Source of the DNA: Salipiger abyssi
GTDB taxonomy: Bacteria > Pseudomonadota > Alphaproteobacteria > Rhodobacterales > Rhodobacteraceae
Length of the DNA: 64,000 nt
NCBI RefSeq assembly: GCF_001975705.1
Contig: NZ_CP015093.1
Location: 1,364,001-1,428,000 of the forward strand
Direction: 5' to 3'
Shown here piece by piece: positions 17,658 through 24,641 of the stretch (position 1 is the stretch's first letter; each line of letters opens with the position of its first letter). A program made the translations under genes and the position numbers. The notes below the pieces were generated by a model. That model did no database searches, had not been told where the DNA came from, and saw nothing but the letters and a program-made list of their open reading frames with translations.

Positions 17658-18970
17658 GCCGCCACCTCGGGCGCGGCAACCTCGGGCGCCGGTTTGGCGG
17701 GCGCCTCCTCGGCCCAGGGATCGGCGCCCAGCGGCCAGTCATGCCCCAGCGCCTGCGCCACGCGCAGCGCCGACAGCAGCCCGTCCTCGTGAAAGCCGTG
17801 CCGTGTCCAGGCGCCGGCGTAATGGATACCGCCGCGCCCCTGAATCTCCGGCAGTCGCGCCTGCGCGGCAAGCGCGGCGCTGTCATATTGCGGATGATGC
17901 AGTATCGCCTCGTCATGGATGTGCTGCGGCTCGGTCTCGGGATTGAGCGTGACGATGAGCGGGCGCTCGGTTTTCAGGTTCTGCAAGCGGTTCATCCAGT
18001 AGGACAGGCTGATCGGCCGGTCGCTCAGCGCATGCGACTGCGCCGTGACATAGTTCCACGACGACCACAGCGCCCGCCGGCGCGGCATGAAGCGCGGATC
18101 GGAATGCAGCACCATGCGGTTCGGCTCGGTACGCATGGCACCCAGCACCGCACGTTCGTCCGGATCGGGACGCGAGAGCAGCGACAGCGCCTGCGGCGCG
18201 TGGGTGGCAAAGATCACCCGGTCAAAACGCTCGGCACCGCGCGCGCTCATCACCTGCACACCGTCCGGCCCGCGTGCCACCGCCTGCACCGGGCAACCGA
18301 GCCGCAGCTCTGCCGGCGTGTCATCGAGCAGCGCCTGCACATAGCGGGCCGAACCGCCCGCCACGGTCAGCCATTTCGGCTGGGCATTCACCGTCAGCAG
18401 GCCATGGTGATCGAAGAAGCGGATGAAGCTCGCGGCGGGGAAATCGAGCATGTCGCGGGTGGGGGTCGACCAGATCGCGCCGGAAATCGGCATCAGGAAG
18501 CGGTCGCGAAACTCGGTTCCCAGCCCCAGCCGGTCGATCAGGTCGCCGATGCTGCCGCGCGTCGCCGCATGCGCCGGAGCCACGCGGAAGAACCGCAGGA
18601 TATCGCCGATCATCCGCCAGTGCGACGGATCGGCAAAGCGGCGTTTCTGCGCGAACATGTCGAGCGCGGCGGTGGTGCCGTATTCATAGGCCCCGCCGCC
18701 AAAGCTCGCGGCAAAGCTCATGTCGCTGGGGGCGAGATCGACGCCGAGATGCTCCATCAGCGGAATGAACAGCGGATAGGTGCGCCGGTTGCAGACGATG
18801 AAACCGGTATCGACATCGACCCCCTCGGCCCGCGCCGTGCGGGCATGCCCGCCTGGGCGCTCCTCCGCCTCGAACAGAACCACGTTGTGATGCGGTGCGA
18901 GCAGCCAGGCGGCACCCAGCCCCGAGATACCGCTCCCTATGATCGCGACGTTCAATCCCCTGGTTGTCAC
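17654..18970 (-). CDS. FAD-dependent oxidoreductase (amine-oxidase/desaturase-like), first gene of the lipid operon
   Basis: 438 residues. The N-terminal dinucleotide motif AIIGSGISGLGAAWLLA is followed by FEAEERPGGHARTA, as in flavin amine oxidases and desaturases. YAGAWTRHGFHEDGLLSALRVAQAL is the C-terminal FAD-binding block. The tail is Ala/Pro-rich with a repeated EVAAPEVAA. It starts at GTG 18970 with GAGG at good spacing. It opens the five-gene overlapping operon (FAD-DUF1365-Cfa-SDR-TspO-like) behind an ECF-type promoter. A role in oxidising membrane acyl chains, like the UfaD/UfaO steps of furan fatty acid synthesis, is inferred from context. Confidence 0.82.
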   Translation of the reverse strand: MTTRGLNVAIIGSGISGLGAAWLLAPHHNVVLFEAEERPGGHARTARAEGVDVDTGFIVCNRRTYPLFIPLMEHLGVDLAPSDMSFAASFGGGAYEYGTTAALDMFAQKRRFADPSHWRMIGDILRFFRVAPAHAATRGSIGDLIDRLGLGTEFRDRFLMPISGAIWSTPTRDMLDFPAASFIRFFDHHGLLTVNAQPKWLTVAGGSARYVQALLDDTPAELRLGCPVQAVARGPDGVQVMSARGAERFDRVIFATHAPQALSLLSRPDPDERAVLGAMRTEPNRMVLHSDPRFMPRRRALWSSWNYVTAQSHALSDRPISLSYWMNRLQNLKTERPLIVTLNPETEPQHIHDEAILHHPQYDSAALAAQARLPEIQGRGGIHYAGAWTRHGFHEDGLLSALRVAQALGHDWPLGADPWAEEAPAKPAPEVAAPEVAA

Positions 18971-19002
18971 CTTTGCCTCGCTTTGCCATTGTCTCGGGGA
19001 TA

Positions 19003-19030
19003 GGGACGGAGCGACTTACGAAAAGGTTGC
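19003..19030 (-). promoter_or_regulatory. Candidate ECF-sigma promoter for the FAD oxidoreductase operon
   Basis: On the minus strand GCAACC (19030-19025), 16 nt, CGTCCC (19008-19003). Same elements and spacing as the site at 13805-13832. A start near 18997 gives a ~28-nt leader to the GTG at 18970. It lies in the 102-nt gap shared with the divergent ECF sigma gene. Confidence 0.6.
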
Positions 19031-19072
19031 AGCCCGGGCGCGAAAACCGCGCAAAAAGAACGGCAGAGGCGG

Positions 19073-19615
19073 ATGACGGACCAGACCGAAGAGCTTGCGG
19101 CCCTGCTGGCGCGCGTGGCGCTGCGCGACCGTGCCGCCTTTGAAAGGCTGTATTCTGTCGCCTCCCCGAAACTTTTTGCGATCTGTCTTCGTCTCCTCAA
19201 GGACCGCCGTGAGGCGGAGGATGCCCTTCAGGACGTGTTCATGAAGATCTGGAACAATGCCGACCGTTACCTGCCCGATATCGGCAGCCCAGCCGCCTGG
19301 CTGAACACGGTCGCGCGCAATCACGCCATCGACCGGCTGCGCGCCCGCAAGAGCGCGGTGGGGATCGAGGCCGCCGAGACGCTGCCCGATCCCTCTCCCG
19401 GGCCGGAGGCGGCGGCGATCACCCGCTCCGAAGGCCGGCGCATCGACGATTGCCTCGCCGCCCTGCTGCCCGACCGCGCCGAGGCGGTGCGCCGCGCCTA
19501 TGTCGAGGGCGAGAGCTATCGCGAGCTGTCGGACCGTTTCAGCGTGCCGCTCAACACGATGCGTAGCTGGCTGCGCCGCAGCCTGATCCAGTTGCGGGAG
19601 TGTCTCACGCCATGA
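19073..19615 (+). CDS. ECF-family RNA polymerase sigma factor
   Basis: 180 residues. Region 2 (ERLYSVASPKLFAICLRLLKDRREAEDALQDVFMKIWNNA) and region 4 helix-turn-helix (YVEGESYRELSDRFSVPLNTMRSWLRRSLIQLRECL) are complete. There is no C-terminal extension. It is followed, with a 4-nt overlap, by an RskA-type anti-sigma gene. It is probably the activator of the two GCAAC-N16-CGTC promoters found in this island. Although it neighbours photolyase and Cfa genes like RpoE/ChrR in Rhodobacter, the partner is not ChrR, so it is a different ECF group. Confidence 0.92.
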   Translation: MTDQTEELAALLARVALRDRAAFERLYSVASPKLFAICLRLLKDRREAEDALQDVFMKIWNNADRYLPDIGSPAAWLNTVARNHAIDRLRARKSAVGIEAAETLPDPSPGPEAAAITRSEGRRIDDCLAALLPDRAEAVRRAYVEGESYRELSDRFSVPLNTMRSWLRRSLIQLRECLTP

Positions 19616-20291
19616 CCGACGCAGCCTCCCCTCTTGGCGAAGACGATATCGCGCTGGCCGGCGAATACGTGCTCGGCACGCTGGAGCTCGACGAGCGCCG
19701 CGCCGTTGCGCGCCGCATAGCAAAAGACAGCGCCTTTGCGGTCGAGGTCGCCCGCTGGGAGGCGCGGCTCGACCCGCTGGCCGACGAGGTCCGCCCCATC
19801 GCACCGCCCGCCCATGTCTGGAAAGGCGTCGAGCGCGGGCTTTTCGGCGCGCCGCGCACCCGTTCCGGGCTCTGGGGCTGGTTCGCCGGGCCTCCGGCCT
19901 CGCGGCGGCGCTGCTGGCGGCGGTGCTGTGGTTGGGCGAGCCGCTGCCGACCCAACAGGGGCCGCTCTGGATCTCCGACATGGTGTCCGAGGATGGCGAA
20001 GTGCGGCTGGCGGCGCTTTATGATGAGGGGCGCGGCGAGATGCGCGTCTCCATGGGCGGCGACGGCCCGGGCGACGGGCGCGATTTCGAGCTGTGGCTTA
20101 TACAGGGCGATGAGGTGATCTCGCTCGGCGTGATGCCGCATGAGGGCCAGGCGGCGATGCCGATCCCCGAAAACCTGCGCGATCTCGTCGCCAATGCCAC
20201 GCTCGCGATCACCGACGAGCCGACCGGCGGCTCGCCCACAGGCGTGGCCACCGGCCCCATCGTCGCCGCAGCGCCGCTGCGCCGGATCTGA
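19612..20291 (+). pseudogene. RskA-type anti-sigma factor, frameshifted (1 nt missing)
   Basis: The first frame from ATG 19612 encodes an anti-sigma domain (ALAGEYVLGTLELDERRAVARRI...WEARLDPLADEV...VWKGVERGLFG). Sense is lost near 19866-19890. The other frame then encodes the membrane helix (GLAAALLAAVLWLG) and a C-terminal RskA domain (EDGEVRLAALYDEG...DFELWLIQGDEVISLGVMP) ending at 20291. Start to stop is 680 nt; restoring one base gives 681 and a 226-residue protein of normal layout. There is no slippery heptamer in the right register. Either a real mutation that frees the sigma factor, or a sequencing error in a GC run. Confidence 0.75.
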
Positions 20292-20294
20292 CGC

Positions 20295-23003
20295 TCAGCG
20301 CTCCGCAGCAGCGTTGCGGCGGAAGGCCAGGCGCATCTGCTTTTCGGTCTCGACCAGCGCAAAGAACACCACGCCCACGCCGACGATCAGCACCCCGTCG
20401 TGGAACGGCACCGGCTGCGTACCGAACACCGCCTGAAGCGGCGGCAGGTAGGTGACGGCGAACTGCGCGGCGGTCACCGTGATCACGCAGAGCCAGACCA
20501 CCGGCGTGCCGCGCACCGCCGCGAAGGTCAGCGAGGTGCCATAGATGTTGCGGATGAAGAACAGGTGGAAGATCTCCAGCGCCACCAGCATGTTCATCGC
20601 CATGGTCTGCGCCAGTTCCGGCGGGTGCCCCTCGTCGATGGCATAGGCATAGATGCCGAACACCGCGACGACAAAGAGCAGCGAGACCAGCACCACATGC
20701 CAGACCAGCCCGCCGGTGAGCAGCGACTCGCCGCGCGGCCGGGGCGGCCGGCGCATGGTGCCGCTCTCCGACGGCTCGAAAGCCAGCGCGAGGCCGAGCG
20801 TGACGGCGGTGATGAGATTCACCCAGAGGATCTGCACCGCGGTGATCGGCAGGGTCATGCCGAGGAACAGCGCCACGATGATGGTCATCGCCTCGCCGGC
20901 GCTGGTGGGCAGGTTCCAGCTGATCACCTTCTTGATGTTGTCATAGACCGTGCGCCCCTCGCGCACCGCCGCCGCGATGGTGGCGAAATTGTCGTCCGCC
21001 AGCACCAGCTCGGCGGCCTCCTTGGCGGCCTCGCTGCCCTTGCGGCCCATGGCGATGCCGGCATCGGCACGTTTCAGCGCCGGCGCGTCGTTCACCCCGT
21101 CGCCGGTCATCGCCACGGTGAGACCGCGCGATTGCAGCGCCGCCACCAGCCGCAGCTTATGCGCCGGCGAGGTGCGGGCAAAGATATCGGTGGCGAGCGC
21201 CGCGTCGGCCAGTTCGGTGTCGTCCAGCAGCTCGATCTCGGCACCGGTCAGCACGCGGTCATGGTTCTTCAGCCCGATCTGGGCGCCGATGGCGCGGGCG
21301 GTGGCGGCGTGGTCGCCGGTGATCATCTTGACCGCGATCCCCGCCGCCTGGCACTCGGCCACCGCCGCGACCGCCTCGTCGCGCGGCGGATCGACCAGAC
21401 CGACCAGCCCGATCAGCGTCAGCTTGCCCTTGAGCGCCTCCATCCCGAATCCGGCCTCGCCCTCGCCGATCTCGCCCACTGCGACGGCAATCACCCGCTG
21501 CCCCTCGGACGCCAGCCTCTCCACCGTCTCGTGCCAGTGCCCGGGATCGAGCGGCACTGTGCCGCCGCCGGGCATGCGCTGATCGGCGCAGAGCCGCAGC
21601 ACCGCCTCGGGCGCGCCCTTGGCATGGATGCGGCGGCGGCCATCGGGGTCGCGGTGCAGCACCGCCATATAGCGATGCGCCGCATCGAAGGGGATCGCGT
21701 CGAGCCGCTCCCAGTCGGGGAACGGGTCCGCCCCCTGCCCGGAGATCTTGCCCGCCAGCGCCACCAGCGCGCCCTCCATCGGGTCGCCCTCGACCCGCCA
21801 GCCCTGCTCGCCCTCATGCAGTACCGCGTCGTTGCAGAGCCCCGCCGCAAGCGCGAATTCGCCCAGCACCGCATGCTCGGCGGGGTGCGCATCGGCATCG
21901 CGCCAGCGCACCGCACCCTGCGGCGCGTAGCCGTCGCTGTCGACCGCATAGACGTGTTCCGCCGCCGCCAGAGAGGACACCGCCATCTCGTTGCGCGTCA
22001 GCGTGCCGGTCTTGTCCGAGCAGATCACCGAGACCGCGCCCAGCGTCTCGATGGCCGGCAGGCGGCGGACGATGGCATTGCGGTTGGCCATGGCGCGCAC
22101 ACCGACCGCAAGCGTGATGGTCAGCACGGCGGGGAGGCCCTCGGGGATCGCCGCCACCGAGAGGCCGACCACCGCCATGAACAGCCCGCCGAACTCCAGA
22201 TGCCAGACATAGTAGCCATAGGCGAGCACGCTGGCGGCGACGATCAGGATAAACACCGTCAGCCAGCGCGCAAAGATATCCATCTGATGCACCAGCGGCG
22301 TGGTCAGGGTCTCGACCCCCGCCAGCATGCCGCTGATATGGCCGATCTCGGTCTGCGCGCCGGTGGCGGTCACCACGCCGCGCCCGGTGCCCGCCGCGAT
22401 CAGCGTGCCGCTGTAGAGCATCGAGGCGCGGTCGCCCAGCGCGGCATCGGCGGCGACGGGCTCGGTGCCCTTGTCCACCGGCACGGATTCGCCCGTGAGC
22501 ACCGCCTCCTCGGCCTTGAGCCCGCGCGCCTGCAACAGCCGCAGATCGGCGGGCACGCGGTCACCCGCCTCCAGCAGCACGATATCGCCGGGCACCAGAT
22601 CGGCGGCGTCGAGGCTCACCCGCTGACCGCCGCGCAACGCTGCGCTGTGCGGTGCCAGCATGCCCCGGATCGCGCCCATGGCCTGCTCGGCGCGGCCCTC
22701 CTGGATGAAACCGATCACCGCGTTGACCACCACCACGGCGACGATCACGCTGGTATCCACCCAGTGCTGGAGCAGACCGGTCACCACCGCCGCGCCGATC
22801 AGCACATAGATCAGCACATTGTTGAACTGCTGTAGAAAGCGCCAAAGCAGGCCGGGCTGCGGCGGCTCGGGCAGGCGGTTGGCGCCATGCGTCTCGCGCC
22901 GCGCCGCCGCCTCCTCCGGCGTCAGCCCGCCGGCATCGGCCTCAAGCGCCGCCAGCGCCTCGGACACGGTTGCCGCGTGAAGATCCTTCGCATCGCCTGT
23001 CAT
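20295..23003 (-). CDS. Cation-transporting P-type ATPase (type II, Ca2+/Na+ pump-like)
   Basis: 902 residues. The N-terminal cation-ATPase domain starts at GGLTPEEAAARRETHGANRL. The actuator loop has LTGESVPVDKG, and the M4 ion site is VAAIPEGLPAVL. The phosphorylated Asp is in CSDKTGTLTRNEM, and the hinge is MTGDGVNDAPALKRADAGIAMG. About ten helices are expected. The PEGL motif excludes heavy-metal P1B pumps. ATG 23003 is preferred to an upstream one at 23138 because it starts the recognisable N-domain. It has its own FNR-type promoter, so it is probably raised in low oxygen. Confidence 0.9.
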   Translation of the reverse strand: MTGDAKDLHAATVSEALAALEADAGGLTPEEAAARRETHGANRLPEPPQPGLLWRFLQQFNNVLIYVLIGAAVVTGLLQHWVDTSVIVAVVVVNAVIGFIQEGRAEQAMGAIRGMLAPHSAALRGGQRVSLDAADLVPGDIVLLEAGDRVPADLRLLQARGLKAEEAVLTGESVPVDKGTEPVAADAALGDRASMLYSGTLIAAGTGRGVVTATGAQTEIGHISGMLAGVETLTTPLVHQMDIFARWLTVFILIVAASVLAYGYYVWHLEFGGLFMAVVGLSVAAIPEGLPAVLTITLAVGVRAMANRNAIVRRLPAIETLGAVSVICSDKTGTLTRNEMAVSSLAAAEHVYAVDSDGYAPQGAVRWRDADAHPAEHAVLGEFALAAGLCNDAVLHEGEQGWRVEGDPMEGALVALAGKISGQGADPFPDWERLDAIPFDAAHRYMAVLHRDPDGRRRIHAKGAPEAVLRLCADQRMPGGGTVPLDPGHWHETVERLASEGQRVIAVAVGEIGEGEAGFGMEALKGKLTLIGLVGLVDPPRDEAVAAVAECQAAGIAVKMITGDHAATARAIGAQIGLKNHDRVLTGAEIELLDDTELADAALATDIFARTSPAHKLRLVAALQSRGLTVAMTGDGVNDAPALKRADAGIAMGRKGSEAAKEAAELVLADDNFATIAAAVREGRTVYDNIKKVISWNLPTSAGEAMTIIVALFLGMTLPITAVQILWVNLITAVTLGLALAFEPSESGTMRRPPRPRGESLLTGGLVWHVVLVSLLFVVAVFGIYAYAIDEGHPPELAQTMAMNMLVALEIFHLFFIRNIYGTSLTFAAVRGTPVVWLCVITVTAAQFAVTYLPPLQAVFGTQPVPFHDGVLIVGVGVVFFALVETEKQMRLAFRRNAAAER

Positions 23004-23164
23004 CGTCTCACCCTGTTCCGCCGCTGCTGGAACGGCTCTTGCGGTTCGGGCGGGCCACCCGTGCAAGGCGGCTCCGGGCCCATGAGTCTCTCGGAGGTTT
23101 GCTACCGGAAGGGGTATCAGCACGCCTGTCGCGTGCAATGCTTCCGGAGAGCTTTTTGCAGCGC

Positions 23165-23205
23165 AGCATAGCCCGGGGGCATGCCGCGAATATGATGCAG
23201 ATCAA
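23165..23205 (-). promoter_or_regulatory. FNR-type class II promoter for the P-type ATPase gene
   Basis: On the minus strand TTGAT-CTGC-ATCAT (23205-23192) is one base from the FNR/FnrL consensus. A TATGCT -10 box follows at 23170-23165. The predicted start near 23158 puts the FNR site centre at about -41, the standard activating position. The first bases of the box overlap the TGA stop of the upstream CNNM gene. The leader to the ATG is about 155 nt. Confidence 0.65.
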
Positions 23206-24521
23206 CTATTAAGCGAACTGTCGCCGGTCTCGCCCGGATCCGCCGGAGGCAGCGGCTCGGCCCGCACCAGCAGCCGGTCGATCCGGTTGCCGTCCATATC
23301 GACGACCTCGAACAGCCAGTCGCCGATGCGCACGGTCTGGCCCGTCGCCGGCAGGCCGGGCACCCGGTCGAGCACCAGCCCGGCTACGGTCTGGTAGTCC
23401 GGCGCCGGCTCGGCGGGCATGCCGGTACGGGCGGTGAATTCGTCCACCGGCATGCCGCCCGCGACAAGGAAAGACCCGTCCTCCCGCGTCACCAGCTCGG
23501 GCTCGTCCGGGTCGGGCTCGTCGAACCCGCCGGCAATCGCGCCGAGAATGTCCATCGGGGTGATGATGCCGTCGAAATGGCCGTATTCGTCATAGACCAG
23601 CAGCATGTGGCCGGGCGACGCGCGGAGCTGCTCGACCGCCTCCAGCGCCGGCAGCGCATCCTGAATCACGATCGCCGGGCGCAGCAGCGTGCGCGCATCC
23701 ACCCCGTCATCGGGCACGGTGAGCAGATCGCGGCTGTGCAGCACGCCGACGATGTCATCGGCGCCGCCATCGCGGAACGGCAGCCGGGAATGGCCCGAAT
23801 CGCGAAACCGCTCGCGCAGCACCGCCACCGACTCGCCGGCCTCGGCAATGGCCACCTCGTGGCGCGGCGTCATCAGACCGCGCGCGCGGCGGTCGGCCAG
23901 CCGCATGACCCCGCCGATCAGTTCGGTCTCCTGCTGCTCGATCACGCCGGCATCGGCGGCCTCGGTGATCAACAGGTGAATGTCCTCGTCGCTGACACCG
24001 GTGTCGCGCTCGCCGGACTGGCCCAGCAGTTTCAGCAGCACCCGGCCCGAGCGGTCGAGCAGCCAGACCAGCGGGGCCGCGACGCGCGACAGCACCAGCA
24101 TCGCCGGCGCCACACGCCGCGCCACAACCTCGGGCGCGGCCAGCGCAATCTGCTTCGGCACCAGCTCGCCCACCACCAGCGACAGGTAGGTGATCGCCAC
24201 CACCACCAGCCCGACGCCCAGCTCCTGTGCCATCTCGGGCGGCACGCCCAGCGCCGGCAGCCGCTCTGCCAAGCGCCCGCCCAGCGTCGCGCCCGAGACC
24301 GCGCCGGCCACCACACCCACCAGCGTGATGCCGATCTGCACCGTCGAGAGGAACGTGCCCGGCGCCTCGGTCAGCCGCAGCGCGGCACCGGCGCCGGGCA
24401 GACCCTGCTCTGCCTGCGCCCGCAGCCGCCCCGGATTCGACGAGACGACCGCCAGCTCGGACATGGCGAGCAGACCGTTGAGGGAGATCAGGGCGAGAAG
24501 CGCGAGGATTTCGAGGAACAT
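23202..24521 (-). CDS. CNNM/CorC (hemolysin C) family membrane protein with CBS pair
   Basis: 439 residues. The N-terminal DUF21 membrane domain (three to four helices, LNGLLAMSELAVVSSNPGRLRAQAEQG, FLSTVQIGITLVGVVAGAVSGATLGG) is followed by two CBS modules (MTPRHEVAIAE... and MLLVYDEYGHFDGIITPMDILGAIAGG) and a C-terminal CorC/HlyC domain. The family moves or senses Mg2+/Co2+. ATG 24521 marks the first helix; an ATG at 24614 would add a Pro-rich stretch. It lies between the glucan genes and the P-ATPase, with separate spacing from each. Confidence 0.88.
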   Translation of the reverse strand: MFLEILALLALISLNGLLAMSELAVVSSNPGRLRAQAEQGLPGAGAALRLTEAPGTFLSTVQIGITLVGVVAGAVSGATLGGRLAERLPALGVPPEMAQELGVGLVVVAITYLSLVVGELVPKQIALAAPEVVARRVAPAMLVLSRVAAPLVWLLDRSGRVLLKLLGQSGERDTGVSDEDIHLLITEAADAGVIEQQETELIGGVMRLADRRARGLMTPRHEVAIAEAGESVAVLRERFRDSGHSRLPFRDGGADDIVGVLHSRDLLTVPDDGVDARTLLRPAIVIQDALPALEAVEQLRASPGHMLLVYDEYGHFDGIITPMDILGAIAGGFDEPDPDEPELVTREDGSFLVAGGMPVDEFTARTGMPAEPAPDYQTVAGLVLDRVPGLPATGQTVRIGDWLFEVVDMDGNRIDRLLVRAEPLPPADPGETGDSSLNS

Positions 24522-24641
24522 GGATCGGGGCGATGCGTCTTCGACAGGGCGGGGCGCCGGCAGCATGGGCCGGATCGGCGGCGAAGTCCAACCGCCTTCG
24601 CCCTCGCCCGGCAACCGCCCGCCGGGGCGGTCGGGCCGGCT

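Noticed and set aside
19880..19895. Programmed -1 frameshift in the anti-sigma gene
   Set aside because: No X-XXY-YYZ slippery heptamer in the correct register and no evident downstream pseudoknot; mutation or sequencing error is simpler.
20400..22835. 811-codon plus-strand frame opposite the P-type ATPase
   Set aside because: Composition of a shadow frame (His/Arg/Gln-rich) with no domains, and no ribosome site was identified; the ATPase motifs are complete on the minus strand.
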